DNA of 64,000 bases from assembly GCA_947165685.1 (NCBI GenBank), contig CAMVBK010000011.1, positions 1 through 64,000 of the forward strand, read 5' to 3'. Origin of the DNA: F23-D06 sp947165685 (GTDB lineage: Bacteria; Bacteroidota; Bacteroidia; Bacteroidales; WCHB1-69). The translations under genes and the position numbers were made by a program. The notes under the pieces are model-generated. The model was not told the origin of the DNA. It did not search any database and was given only the letters and a program-made list of their open reading frames with translations. Below, piece by piece: positions 1 through 9,342 of this stretch; positions within the stretch are counted from its first letter, which is position 1, and every line of letters starts with the position of its first letter.

Positions 1-3000
1 GCCGACAGTTCCGCCACGGCAGCAAAGGCCGGCTATCCGACCCTTGTCGCGGACAACTGCACCGCAGCCCCGACCGTGACCTGGAGGGACAGCGAGCACA
101 CGGCGACCTGCGAGGGTGCATACACCTTCACCCGTACTTGGCGTGTGGTCGATGCCTGCGGCAACGTGAGCCGCAGCGACTCCGTGCAGACCATCACCGT
201 GGTGGACACGGTTCGCCCGACATTCTCAGTTCCCGCTAACATCACCATTTGCAAGACCAATGACGGTACCTACGATGTATCTCCTGCCACGACGGGTATC
301 GTAACAGACACCGCTGACAACTGCACGGCACGCGACAATCTCGTAGTAACCTATAGCGATGATATCACTCCCGCCAACGATGCGCTTGCAACGGAAGTTA
401 TCAATAGAACCTGGAAGGTGACGGATGCCTGCGACAACTACACCGAAAAGACGCAGACCATCACCGTCAACCCGCAGGTCCGCATGAACACGCCGGCAAA
501 CCAGACCGTCTGCCATGACAGCACCATCGCCGCCGTCGTCTTCGGCACGACCATCACCGACGGCACGATGAGCTACAGCTGGGAGCGCGACAACACAACC
601 AACGTGACCGGCATCGAAGCCAACGGTACGGGCGACATCAACACAGCTGCCCTGAAGAACGCCACTACGACGGTGCAGACGACCACCTTCACGGTGACCC
701 CGACCTACACCAACAACGGAGTCAGCTGCACAGGCGAGCCGGTGACCTTCAAGATCTCCGTGAATCCGGAGGTGCTCCTCTCCGTGACCCACGACCAGCA
801 GAGCAAGACCTTCGGACAGGCCATCGACGATGTTGTGGTCTCCTACAGCGAACACGCCGAACTGACCTACACCACCCTGCCCGACGGATTGTCGTACAAC
901 ACTTCCACCAAGACCCTCTCCGGCACACCGGCCAGCGTGGGTAACTACACCGTCACCTTCACGGCCACGAGCACCCAGACCCCGAACTGCGGCCTCAAGA
1001 CCGCTGTAGTGAACATCGAGGTGACACCTGCCGAACTGTCGATTACCCTCGACACCGCCAAGACCTACGACGGCACCGACTTTGTAAGCACCTACGCGGC
1101 TACCAGCGCGGGCTACACGGTCACGGGACTGGTTGAGGGCGACGCCGTCACCGCAGGCGCCGTGACGACCACGGGCAACAAAAACGCAGGCACCTACACC
1201 GGCACGGGCCTTGCCTCCGAAACCTCCCTCATCACCACGCCGTTCGCCACCACGAAGGGTATCTCCAACTACAACGTGACCTACGACTTCACGCAGGAAA
1301 TCACCAAGCGGATCGTCCATATCGCCACCGCCGACAGCAGCCGACTGTATGACGGCACCCCGCTCGTGCAACCGCGCTACACCATCACCGGCGACGGTTT
1401 CGTGGACGGCGAGGTGACGAACATCCACACCACCGGCTCGGTGACCGCCATCAGCACCTGCGTCGATAACACCATCGAATACACCCCGACGGCGGCGTTC
1501 CTCGCCTCAAACTACACCATCGACACCACCCTCGGCCAACTCTGCGTGACCGGCAGCCTGGCACCGATCACGGTGACCTCCGCCAGTGCCCCGGCCCCGA
1601 TCACCTACGACGGCCAGACCTACGGTGACGACGAGTACCGCACCTACACGGTGACCTACGACGGAGTGACGATTCCGGCCAACGATGCCACAGGCCTCAC
1701 CTTCACGCTGCCCACCGGCGACGTGCTGACCGTCAACCCGACCTTCACCGGCGTGACCAACGTGAGGGATGCCAACGACACGCTGCACAACAACGTGTTC
1801 ACCTACAGCATCACCAACGCGGAGGCCTACCTCGGCACAAAGACGGTCGAGTTCGGTACGGTGAACATCGCCCCGCGCCCGATCACCATCGCCATCGACA
1901 CCACCAAGACGTATGACGGCACCCCGTTTGTGGTGACCTACAACCAGCTGCATGTCAGCAACCTGGTGGCAGGCGAATCCCTGTCGGCCGGCATGGTCAC
2001 ATCCGACGGCTTCACCGTGGGCGAATACACATGCACCGACGGCGCATTCAACTACACGATGGCGCTGACGGCCTCTCAGAACGGCTTCAACATCACACCT
2101 GACAAGTTCAACTACACCCCCACCTTCGACATCACCCTCCGCATCACCGCACGTCCGCTCACCATCACGGCGCTCTCCGACACCAAGGTGTATGACGGCA
2201 CCGCGCTGACCGCAAGCTACGAGCTCTCCTCCACGGAAGACCCGATCTTGGGCGAAGGCGACGCCGTACAAGCCGAGACCATCGGCTCGCAGACCTGCGT
2301 GGGCACCTCCGCCAACACGGTGGCCGACGGCTACAAGGTGATGCACACCTCCATCGTGGACGGCGTGACCGCCACCGAGGACGTGACCTCCAGCTACGAC
2401 ATCTCCACCGTCAACGGAACCCTCACGGTGACCCCGATCACCACGGGCTTCGATTGCCCGGCCTCGCTGCCGATCACCCTCAACGAGGGCACCGCCGACA
2501 CCACGCTCACCGCTACACAGCTCGGCACGCCCACGCTGAACGGCAGCGCACTGCCGGACTACGTGACAGCCTCAAGCGACCTCGCCGCGCAGAACCCGCT
2601 GGCGGAAGGCACGCACACCATCACCTGGACCCTGCGCGACAACTGCGGCAACGCCATGACCACCTGCACACAGACCGTGGAGGTGAGCTACCAGCCGTGC
2701 GAGGGCACCGTCACGATGGCCAATGGCTCCTACCACTACAAGCGCATCGGCCACCAGTGCTGGTTCACCGAGAACCTGCGCGAGGAGACTGGCGAGCACC
2801 ATGCCTACAAGGACAACACCGCCAACGTGGCCGACTACGGCTATCTCTACAGCTGGTACACCACCGTGGGCGTGACGGAGGGCGACGACAATGCCGAGCC
2901 TGACAACACCACCGTGGGCGCCGACGGACAGCACTACGTGCAGGGCATCTGCCCCGACGGCTGGAGCGTGGGCAGCGCCAACGACTACGCCACCCTGAAC

Positions 3001-3297
3001 GCAGCCATTCCGATGAACTTGCTCAAGGATCCGAGCACGCAATACTGGCTGAACGGCTACGAAGGCACACCCGGAGGCTCGGGATTCAACGCTCGCGGCA
3101 GCGGCTGGTTCAACAGCGCCCTGAACCGCTACGAGGACTTCAAGACCGGCTTCCACTTCTGGAACAGCGACAGCACACCGGGCAGCAGCACCGCCTCCGC
3201 CGGAACTGTCAACTACTATTGTGACTCCATCGCTACCGAAACGGCCAGCAAACGCGACCTCAGAAGCATACGCTGCGTCAGAAAAGTGAACCCTTAA
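1..3297 (+). CDS. Large secreted multi-module protein with YDG/MBG repeats and C-terminal FISUMP domain (5' end outside window)
   Basis: The frame is open from base 1, so the 5' end lies before the window; 1098 residues are visible. The first ~110 residues are HYR-like/Ig-like modules with DNC and DACGN motifs. The middle carries five YDG motifs (KTYDGT, RLYDGT, ITYDGQ, KTYDGT, KVYDGT) spaced by roughly 90 to 140 residues, typical of the YDG/MBG modules of bacterial surface adhesins. Another HYR-like module (FDCPASLPITL to RDNCGNAMTTCTQT) follows. The last ~190 residues are a Fibrobacter-succinogenes-major-paralogue (FISUMP) domain, shown by CWFTENLRE, GYLYSWYT, GICPDGWSV and SIRCVRK. No T9SS C-terminal sorting domain is visible. 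A surface or adhesion role is inferred from family knowledge. A strong terminator follows directly. The only other FISUMP protein here is at 48452. Confidence 0.85.
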   Translation, partial: ADSSATAAKAGYPTLVADNCTAAPTVTWRDSEHTATCEGAYTFTRTWRVVDACGNVSRSDSVQTITVVDTVRPTFSVPANITICKTNDGTYDVSPATTGIVTDTADNCTARDNLVVTYSDDITPANDALATEVINRTWKVTDACDNYTEKTQTITVNPQVRMNTPANQTVCHDSTIAAVVFGTTITDGTMSYSWERDNTTNVTGIEANGTGDINTAALKNATTTVQTTTFTVTPTYTNNGVSCTGEPVTFKISVNPEVLLSVTHDQQSKTFGQAIDDVVVSYSEHAELTYTTLPDGLSYNTSTKTLSGTPASVGNYTVTFTATSTQTPNCGLKTAVVNIEVTPAELSITLDTAKTYDGTDFVSTYAATSAGYTVTGLVEGDAVTAGAVTTTGNKNAGTYTGTGLASETSLITTPFATTKGISNYNVTYDFTQEITKRIVHIATADSSRLYDGTPLVQPRYTITGDGFVDGEVTNIHTTGSVTAISTCVDNTIEYTPTAAFLASNYTIDTTLGQLCVTGSLAPITVTSASAPAPITYDGQTYGDDEYRTYTVTYDGVTIPANDATGLTFTLPTGDVLTVNPTFTGVTNVRDANDTLHNNVFTYSITNAEAYLGTKTVEFGTVNIAPRPITIAIDTTKTYDGTPFVVTYNQLHVSNLVAGESLSAGMVTSDGFTVGEYTCTDGAFNYTMALTASQNGFNITPDKFNYTPTFDITLRITARPLTITALSDTKVYDGTALTASYELSSTEDPILGEGDAVQAETIGSQTCVGTSANTVADGYKVMHTSIVDGVTATEDVTSSYDISTVNGTLTVTPITTGFDCPASLPITLNEGTADTTLTATQLGTPTLNGSALPDYVTASSDLAAQNPLAEGTHTITWTLRDNCGNAMTTCTQTVEVSYQPCEGTVTMANGSYHYKRIGHQCWFTENLREETGEHHAYKDNTANVADYGYLYSWYTTVGVTEGDDNAEPDNTTVGADGQHYVQGICPDGWSVGSANDYATLNAAIPMNLLKDPSTQYWLNGYEGTPGGSGFNARGSGWFNSALNRYEDFKTGFHFWNSDSTPGSSTASAGTVNYYCDSIATETASKRDLRSIRCVRKVNP

Positions 3298-3321
3298 CAG
3301 CCTTTATACCTATACATAACG

Positions 3322-3355
3322 AAAGGCCGCCCGTGGAGACACAGGCGGCCTTTTT
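3322..3355 (+). terminator. Rho-independent terminator of the large FISUMP protein gene
   Basis: A perfect 10-bp stem (AAAGGCCGCC with GGCGGCCTTT) and a 12-nt loop end in a run of T. It lies 25 bases after the stop codon. The dnaE gene ends on the opposite strand about 60 bases further on. Confidence 0.9.
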
Positions 3356-3416
3356 AATACTAATCGTCCAAAAATTTCAACACTGCCCCCAAGGGCCTCT
3401 TTCCTTCCTCCCCCGT

Positions 3417-6400
3417 TTACCCTTCCAATACCAACTTGTACTCGGCAGGCAGGTTGAAGTCATGCACGAAACTTTCCGGATCCACCTTGGCGGCGAAGTT
3501 GAAGAAGTCGGAGTAGAAACTGCGGTCGCGCTCAAAAATACGGATATTGAAGGGGATTTTGCCGCTGTGCTTGTCGAGTTGCTCCTTGATCTGGAGGGCC
3601 AACGCCCCGTTGATGTCGCTCAGCTGGAGCTGGAGTTGCACGCCCTTGCACAGCTTCTCATAGACCTCGCTCAAAGGATAGATATAGACGGGCTCCACAT
3701 CGTTGCGGACCACCGTCTCGTGCGTGTTCTTATCGACCCAGGAGTTCTGCTTCACGGAGGCGTTCACATACACACGGTTGCCCACCTGCAGCAGCCAGGC
3801 GTACTTCTCGAAGTTGGAGCCGCGCAGGAACCAGGTCCAGGTGCCGCTGTTGTCCTCCAAAACCACCTTGCCGTAAGGGTTGCCGTTCTTCATCGTTCCG
3901 CTGATCACGCTGCTCACAATGCCGGCCACCTGCACGCCCTTTCCGCTCTGCACCGTCCGCGACAAGAAGTCGGGATCCTCCATCATCGACAGGTCGGCGT
4001 TGGTGAAACTGTCGATAATGACCTGATACTCCTTGAGCGGATGCCCGGAGATGAAGAACCCGGCCACCTCCTTCTCGTATTTGAGCTGGTCGTAGTAGTT
4101 CCACGGATCGCACTGCGGGAAAGTGAAGGTATCCTCGGCGACAGTGTCGGTCTCTTCCGCCATGGCCGAGAACATGTCGATTTGCGAGGCGTGTTGCTCC
4201 TTGGCGGAGGCGCGGGAGATGAGCATGTCGATGGTGTTGCGGCCTTTGTCGTTGGTGATGAAGTACTGCGCCCGGTGGATGTCAGGGAAACAGTCGAACG
4301 CGCCGGCGTAGGCCAGCGACTCCAAGCAGCGTTTGTTGCAACTGGCCAGATTGACCCGCTCGAAGAAGTTTAAAACACTGGTGTAAGGGCCGTTGGCATT
4401 GCGCTCTTCCACGATGCTGCTTGCCGCACTGAGCCCGACCCCCTTCAACGCCGCGAGGCCGAAACGGATGTCCCCGTCCTTGTTCACCGTGAAGGTCTCG
4501 TCCGACTCGTTGATGTCGGGACCCTTTACCACGATGCCGCTCTTCTGGCAGTCGTCGATGAAGGTGGTGATCTTCTTGATGTCGGTGACATTGTTGGTAA
4601 GGTTCGCAGCCATGTACTCGGCACGGTAGTGCGCCTTGAGGTAGGCGGTCTGGTAGGCGACCCACGAGTAGCAGGTGGCGTGCGACTTGTTGAAAGCGTA
4701 GGAAGCGAACTTCTCCCAGTCGGCCCAGATTTTCTCCAACACCTTGGGATCGTGGCCGTTGGCCTGCCCACCGGAGATAAACTTGGGCTTCAGCGCGTCC
4801 AATTTGTCCTTCAGTTTCTTGCCCATGGCCTTTCGCAACGTGTCAGACTCGCCGCGCGTGAAGTTGGCCAAAAGGCGCGACAGCAGCATCACCTGCTCCT
4901 GATAGACGGTGATGCCGTAGGTGTCCTTCAGGTACTTCTCCATCACGGGAATGTCATAGACGATGGGCTCGCGGCCCTGCTTGCGGTCGATGAACTGCGG
5001 AATGTAGTCCATGGGGCCGGGACGGTAGAGGGCGTTCATAGCGATAAGGTCCTCGAAAGTGGAAGGCTGCAGCTCGCGCAGGTACTTCTGCATTCCGCCC
5101 GACTCGAACTGGAACGTACCCACGGTGTCACCATTGCAATAGAGTTTGTAGGTCTCGGGGTCGTCGAGTGGGATGTGGTCGAGGTCAATGTCAATGCCCT
5201 TGGATTTCTTGATATTGGAGAGTGCCTCCTTGAGAATGGTGAGCGTGGAGAGGCCGAGGAAGTCCATCTTGATGAGGCCCACGTCCTCAATGACGGAACC
5301 TTCGTACTGCGTGACGATGATGTCCTCTTTCGCCTCCTTGTCCTCCACGGTGGAGAGCGGAGCGAACTTGGTGAGGTCGTCTGCGCCGATGATGACGCCG
5401 CAGGCATGGATGCCGACTTGCCGCACGGTGCCCTCCAACTGGCTGGCATAATGGATGATGTCGTGAATCTGCGGGCTCCGGTCGTAGGCTTCCTTGAACT
5501 CGGGCACATACTCCAAGCAGTTTTTGATGTTCACCTTCGGGGCCTTGTGGGTCTTCGGGTCTTCCGGGAACTTCACGGGAATCATCTTGGTGAGACGATC
5601 CGACTCGGGGATGGGCAGGTCGTGCACGCGAGCCACGTCCTTGAGGCTCGACTTGGTGGCCATGGTGCCGTAGGTGATGATGTGCGCCACCTTCTCCTTG
5701 CCGTATTTCTGGATGATCCAGTCAAGGATCTTGTAGCGTCCCTCGTCGTCGAAATCGACGTCGATATCGGGCAGGGAGATACGGTCGGGGTTGAGGAAAC
5801 GCTCAAACAGGAGGTCGTATTTGAGCGGATCGACATCGGTGATTTTCAGGCAGTAGGCAACCACGGAGCCGGCTGCGGAGCCACGGCCCGGGCCCACGGA
5901 GACGCCCATGTCGCGCGCCGCCGCGATGAAGTCCTGCACGATGAGGAAGTAGCCGGGAAAACCCATGTTGCGCATCACACTGAGCTCGAACTCGATGCGC
6001 TCCAGAATCTCCGGATCGATGGGGTCGCCGTAGCGCTTCACCGCACCCTCCATCGTGAGCTTGTGCAGGTAGTCGGCCTCCAACTTGATACGATAGACTC
6101 GCTCCAGTCCGCCCAACTTCTCGATGCGCCCCTCGCCGCCTTCGCCGCTCTCGAACTCGGCGCGAAGATCCTCCTCCGTGAACCGCTGCTTGTAGCTCTC
6201 CACAGTGCCGAACTCCTCCGGAATCTCGAACATCGGCATGATGGGCGCGTGCTTCAGCGCGTAGGTCTCCACTTTATCGACGATTTCCTGCGTGTTGGTC
6301 AACGCCTCGGGCACGTCGGAGAAGATGGCTTCCATCTCTTCGGGCGACTTCAGCCACTCCTGCTTGGTGTAGTGCATACGGTCGGTGTCGTTCACTTTCT

Positions 6401-7241
6401 TGCCCGTACTCAGGCAGATCAGCCGGTCGTGGGCCTCACCGTCCTCCTCGTTCACGAAGTGCACGTCGTTGGTGGCGATGACCTTGGTACCCGTTTCCGC
6501 AGCCAGGCGCAGGATGCCCTCGTTGGCGATTTGCTGCTGCTCAAAGACGGTGCGGTCGCCGCCCGGTTTGTCAGTTTTATGTCGCTGTATTTCAAGGTAA
6601 TAATCATCCCCGAAGATACGCTTGAACCACAACACCGCCTCTTTGGCCTTCTCGTACTGGCCGTTGGTGATGTTGCGCGGCACCTCGCCGGCAAGGCAGG
6701 CGGAGGAGACAATCAGCCCCTCGTGGTACTGCTCCAACAAGGCGCGGTCGATGCGGGGACGGTAGTATTTGCCGTCGATCCAGGCCAAGGAGATGATTTT
6801 GCAGAGATTATGGTAACCAATTTCGTTCTTGGCCAACAGAATCAGGTGATAGCCGCTACCGTTCTCCTTGTGTTCGTGCACCAGACGACTGCCCGTCGGG
6901 TTGGTGTTGGTCACCCTCGCCACGTAGGCCTCGCACCCGAAGATGGGCTTGAAGATCTTCGCCTTCAAAGCGGCGATTTTGGCCTGGCAGTCGGCAATTT
7001 CCGCTTCGTCGGCCAGCTCCGGCAGCTGTTTCTCCAACTCCTTGATTTCGTCCTTCACTTTGCCGTTCTTCTTGGCCACCACATCGGAGAACTCCTTGAT
7101 GCCATACATCACGCCGTGGTCGGTGATGGCCAGGGCGTTCATGCCATTGGCGAGACATTTGTCAACCAATGCGGGTATAGCGGACATACCGTCGAGGATG
7201 GAATATTGCGTATGTACGTGCAGATGCGTGAACTTACTCAT
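3417..7241 (-). CDS. dnaE: DNA polymerase III subunit alpha
   Basis: This is the replicative polymerase, 1274 residues, full length for the DnaE1 class. The N-terminal PHP domain opens with FTHLHVHTQYS and AITDHG. The palm carries the catalytic aspartates in PDIDVDFDDEGR near residue 490, with GPGRGSAAGS just before it. The finger region follows (ALYRPGPMDYIP, GESDTLRKAMGKK). A helix-hairpin-helix-like segment (GLAALKGVG) and an OB-fold (VQVAGIVSSVISG onward) lie near the C-terminus. I place the start at the ATG giving MSKFTHLH. A TTG two codons upstream is open but has nothing in its favour. A TACCTTTG promoter element lies 46 bases upstream. Confidence 0.97.
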   Translation of the reverse strand: MSKFTHLHVHTQYSILDGMSAIPALVDKCLANGMNALAITDHGVMYGIKEFSDVVAKKNGKVKDEIKELEKQLPELADEAEIADCQAKIAALKAKIFKPIFGCEAYVARVTNTNPTGSRLVHEHKENGSGYHLILLAKNEIGYHNLCKIISLAWIDGKYYRPRIDRALLEQYHEGLIVSSACLAGEVPRNITNGQYEKAKEAVLWFKRIFGDDYYLEIQRHKTDKPGGDRTVFEQQQIANEGILRLAAETGTKVIATNDVHFVNEEDGEAHDRLICLSTGKKVNDTDRMHYTKQEWLKSPEEMEAIFSDVPEALTNTQEIVDKVETYALKHAPIMPMFEIPEEFGTVESYKQRFTEEDLRAEFESGEGGEGRIEKLGGLERVYRIKLEADYLHKLTMEGAVKRYGDPIDPEILERIEFELSVMRNMGFPGYFLIVQDFIAAARDMGVSVGPGRGSAAGSVVAYCLKITDVDPLKYDLLFERFLNPDRISLPDIDVDFDDEGRYKILDWIIQKYGKEKVAHIITYGTMATKSSLKDVARVHDLPIPESDRLTKMIPVKFPEDPKTHKAPKVNIKNCLEYVPEFKEAYDRSPQIHDIIHYASQLEGTVRQVGIHACGVIIGADDLTKFAPLSTVEDKEAKEDIIVTQYEGSVIEDVGLIKMDFLGLSTLTILKEALSNIKKSKGIDIDLDHIPLDDPETYKLYCNGDTVGTFQFESGGMQKYLRELQPSTFEDLIAMNALYRPGPMDYIPQFIDRKQGREPIVYDIPVMEKYLKDTYGITVYQEQVMLLSRLLANFTRGESDTLRKAMGKKLKDKLDALKPKFISGGQANGHDPKVLEKIWADWEKFASYAFNKSHATCYSWVAYQTAYLKAHYRAEYMAANLTNNVTDIKKITTFIDDCQKSGIVVKGPDINESDETFTVNKDGDIRFGLAALKGVGLSAASSIVEERNANGPYTSVLNFFERVNLASCNKRCLESLAYAGAFDCFPDIHRAQYFITNDKGRNTIDMLISRASAKEQHASQIDMFSAMAEETDTVAEDTFTFPQCDPWNYYDQLKYEKEVAGFFISGHPLKEYQVIIDSFTNADLSMMEDPDFLSRTVQSGKGVQVAGIVSSVISGTMKNGNPYGKVVLEDNSGTWTWFLRGSNFEKYAWLLQVGNRVYVNASVKQNSWVDKNTHETVVRNDVEPVYIYPLSEVYEKLCKGVQLQLQLSDINGALALQIKEQLDKHSGKIPFNIRIFERDRSFYSDFFNFAAKVDPESFVHDFNLPAEYKLVLEG

Positions 7242-7286
7242 TTTCAACGTCTTATTTTATGATTATTCGATTCTTCCATGAAAAAG

Positions 7287-7294
7287 CAAAGGTA
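7287..7294 (-). promoter_or_regulatory. Bacteroidetes -7 element (TACCTTTG) of dnaE
   Basis: Matches TAnnTTTG on the minus strand, 46 bases upstream of the dnaE ATG, inside an AT-rich intergenic stretch. Confidence 0.65.
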
Positions 7295-7401
7295 CACAAA
7301 TTTCTGTTCGGGTCGGCTTTATAATTTTTCAACCAAAAATAATCTGGGAAATGTCCTGCTACAAAACGGTTTTCAAGCCCATGGAGACAACCGCGCACAA
7401 C

Positions 7402-7429
7402 AAAAAAGGGCGGCCGAGACCACCCTTTT
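7402..7429 (-). terminator. Terminator of rplS
   Basis: On the minus strand AAAAGGGTGG pairs with CCGCCCTTTT (one G-T pair) around a short loop, followed by TTG. It sits 30 bases after the rplS stop. Confidence 0.8.
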
Positions 7430-7458
7430 CATTAACCATTAAAATCTTTACATTATGA

Positions 7459-7812
7459 TTACCCTCTGCGCTCTTTGATGCGGGCCTTCTTACCCGTCAA
7501 ATTACGGAGATAGTAAATTCTCGCTCTTCTCACGACACCGCGTTTCACGACCTTGATATCCGCAATCATCGGGGAGGTGAAGGGGAAAACTCTTTCCACA
7601 CCGATACCGCCGGAAATCTTTCTCACGGTGAAGGTTTTGTTCACGCCGCTGCCCTTGATTTGCAGCACCACACCCTGGAATTGCTGGATACGCTCCTTGG
7701 AACCCTCAACGATTCTGTAGGAAACATTCACAGAGTCACCAGCCTTGAACTTCGGGAACTCTTGGGTCGTTATGAAGTTATCTTCTACGTATTGAATCAA
7801 CTCGTTTTTCAT
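7459..7812 (-). CDS. rplS: 50S ribosomal protein L19
   Basis: A 117-residue protein of the usual L19 length. It contains FKAGDSVNVSYRIVEGSKER, IQQFQGVVLQIKG, FTVRKISGGIGVERVFP and the basic tail RRARIYYLRNLTGKKARIKE. L19 sits at the interface of the 30S and 50S subunits. The gene stands alone, without the rimM-trmD partners seen in many bacteria. It has its own TATTTTTG promoter element 53 bases upstream and its own terminator. Confidence 0.97.
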   Translation of the reverse strand: MKNELIQYVEDNFITTQEFPKFKAGDSVNVSYRIVEGSKERIQQFQGVVLQIKGSGVNKTFTVRKISGGIGVERVFPFTSPMIADIKVVKRGVVRRARIYYLRNLTGKKARIKERRG

Positions 7813-7864
7813 TGCCTTATCTTTTCTTCGTTAATTTCTGTTTTTTCCACTCTTTTTGAGGCTG

Positions 7865-7872
7865 CAAAAATA
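7865..7872 (-). promoter_or_regulatory. -7 element (TATTTTTG) of rplS
   Basis: TAnnTTTG match on the minus strand, 53 bases upstream of the rplS ATG. Confidence 0.65.
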
Positions 7873-7968
7873 CACTTTTTTTTCATTTCCGCAACCCTTT
7901 CCCGAATATTTTTCAACACTTAACAAAACACTGATAATCAACATATTAATTCCAACAACAGGTCTAAC

Positions 7969-8061
7969 ATGTTCTTTAACAAACCTAACGGCACCGTCCA
8001 AATGGCGCCGAACACGCCGAATGGAACGCGCATTCCGCCGGCTCAAGAGGAAGAAGTTTAA
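7969..8061 (+). CDS. Possible 30-residue small protein
   Basis: An ATG-to-TAA frame of 30 codons ends two bases before the first korB terminator. The predicted peptide is rich in N, P, G and E (NGTVQMAPNTPNGTRIPPAQ, then EEEV). Base composition changes abruptly from AT-rich flanks to GC-rich coding-like sequence inside the frame, which is why I list it. There is no recognised family and no clear -7 element. It could equally be a decayed fragment of a longer gene. Confidence 0.25.
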   Translation: MFFNKPNGTVQMAPNTPNGTRIPPAQEEEV

Positions 8062-8062
8062 T

Positions 8063-8092
8063 AAAAAGGGCCCCCGTTCCCGAGAGCCCTTA
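8063..8092 (-). terminator. Terminator of the extra korB copy
   Basis: On the minus strand AAGGGC and GCCCTT pair around a 15-nt G-rich loop, followed by TTTTT. A nearly identical hairpin follows the second korB at 11656-11687, so the terminator was duplicated with the gene. Confidence 0.75.
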
Positions 8093-8107
8093 ATTCCTAA
8101 TTGCTAA

Positions 8108-9139
8108 TTAAATCTCCCACGTGTCGCCGCTGTTCAGCAGGTCGTCCACGCATTTGTACTTGCCGTTGGCCATCTGCTCTTCCATCTGGTCTTCGTACAG
8201 CTGCGTGTAGGAGGTCTTCTTGACGTTGCGGATCACGCCGATGGCCACGGGCAGGTCGCCGCTCATGCGGGCCAGCATCATGTGGATGCCGGTGTCCTCG
8301 GTGTCCTCGTGGTGGATCATGATGTCGTCCATCGTGACACCGTTCTCGCCGATGGTCACAGCCTCCAGACAACGGCCGTTGAAGCGGATACCCTTGTTCT
8401 TCTCTTTGCCGAAGATCATGGGCTTGCCATGCTCGAGGATGATGGTGCGGTCGTCACGGACGGCGCGGTCGGTGATGGCGGCGTGGGCCTTGTCGTTGAA
8501 GATCATGCAGTTCTGCAGCACCTCCACCACGCTGGTGCCGTCGTGCTTGGCGGCGCGGGTCATGATGTCGGTAGTCAACGGCGGCAGGCAGTCCAACGCA
8601 CGGGCGAAGAAGGTGCCCTGTGCGCCCATCACCAGCTCGCCCGGGTTGAACGGGTAGTCGATGGTGCCGTAGGGCGAGGTCTTGGTGACCTGGCCGAACT
8701 TCGTGGTCGGACTGTACTGGCCCTTGGTGAGGCCGTAGATCTCGTTGTTGAAGATGGTGATGTTGAAGTCCTGGTTACGGCGCACCGCATGGATGAGGTG
8801 GTTGCCGCCGATGGCCATGGAGTCGCCGTCGCCCATGCTCACCCACACGGAGAGAGCCGGGTTGGCCAGCTTCACGCCCGTGGCGATGGCGCAGGCACGC
8901 CCGTGGATGCTGTGGAAACCGTACGTGTCCACATAGTAGGGAATACGGGACGAGCATCCGATACCGGACACCATGCAGATGTTCTCCTTCTTGTGGTTGG
9001 TCTTCGGGAAGGTGTTCAACAATGCGGCGAGGATAGCGTGGTCACCGCATCCGGGACACCATTTCACCATTTGGTCGCTGGTAAAGTCAGCTTTTGTATA
9101 TTCGCGATCCGCTTTCGGAACAAAATGTTTTTCTGCCAT
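8108..9139 (-). CDS. korB: 2-oxoacid:ferredoxin oxidoreductase beta subunit, extra copy
   Basis: A 343-residue TPP-binding beta subunit of a KorAB-type enzyme, which oxidatively decarboxylates a 2-oxoacid (probably 2-oxoglutarate) to the acyl-CoA while reducing ferredoxin. Cluster cysteines are visible at C28 and C31 (WCPGCG), C62 (GIGCSS) and in NCMIF. The TPP motif GDGDSMAIGGN is intact. It differs from the operon copy at 11716 by only 13 residues that I can count, 12 of them in the C-terminal half. It has no adjacent alpha subunit but keeps its own promoter and terminator, so it can be expressed alone. All visible catalytic motifs are retained. Whether it pairs with the KorA at 12781 is inference. 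Confidence 0.93.
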   Translation of the reverse strand: MAEKHFVPKADREYTKADFTSDQMVKWCPGCGDHAILAALLNTFPKTNHKKENICMVSGIGCSSRIPYYVDTYGFHSIHGRACAIATGVKLANPALSVWVSMGDGDSMAIGGNHLIHAVRRNQDFNITIFNNEIYGLTKGQYSPTTKFGQVTKTSPYGTIDYPFNPGELVMGAQGTFFARALDCLPPLTTDIMTRAAKHDGTSVVEVLQNCMIFNDKAHAAITDRAVRDDRTIILEHGKPMIFGKEKNKGIRFNGRCLEAVTIGENGVTMDDIMIHHEDTEDTGIHMMLARMSGDLPVAIGVIRNVKKTSYTQLYEDQMEEQMANGKYKCVDDLLNSGDTWEI

Positions 9140-9182
9140 AATTATCTGTGATTAAATGGTTCGTGATTGAAATTATAGAGAA

Positions 9183-9213
9183 CAAAAGTACTTTTTGATG
9201 GGGAATAATCCCC
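9183..9213 (-). promoter_or_regulatory. Promoter of extra korB copy with upstream palindrome
   Basis: TACTTTTG (9183-9190) lies 44 bases upstream of the ATG. Just upstream is the inverted repeat GGGGA-ATAA-TCCCC (9200-9213), covering about -20 to -33, where a repressor or activator could sit. The operon copy of korB has neither element. Confidence 0.5.
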
Positions 9214-9279
9214 TATGTGAAGAATCTGTTTTAAAATTACAGAGATGCTCCGCGCAACACCTCTACAGCATCAAATTTA

Positions 9280-9312
9280 TTTGCCTGTGTGTTTGAAATT
9301 ATTGTATATTTG
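9280..9312 (+). promoter_or_regulatory. Promoter of the AT-rich cassette membrane gene
   Basis: TTTG (9280-9283), 21 bases, then TATATTTG (9305-9312): both Bacteroidetes promoter boxes with standard spacing. This puts the start codon at 9343 rather than at the upstream GTG at 9289. Confidence 0.7.
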
Positions 9313-9342
9313 CAAAGTTGTTTTTTCATTTGTGTATATCCT

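Larger units (their letters stand above)
8063..9175 (-). repeat. korB duplication unit, copy 1
   Basis: Homology with 11656-12784 runs from the terminator through korB to about 36 bases upstream of the start codon, ending where the korA stop lies in copy 2. Bases 8613-9034 match 12221-12642 with no mismatch I can find. The flanks 8108-8612 and 9035-9139 carry many silent and some coding differences. Confidence 0.9.

Noticed and set aside
226..1428. 400-codon open frame antisense to the giant FISUMP protein
   Set aside because: Low-complexity G/V/H/R-rich translation typical of an antisense shadow; the sense strand has clear YDG and HYR modules.
4629..7262. 877-codon open frame antisense to dnaE
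   Set aside because: It is a shadow produced by the GC-rich codon use of dnaE, has no family motifs and no promoter box.
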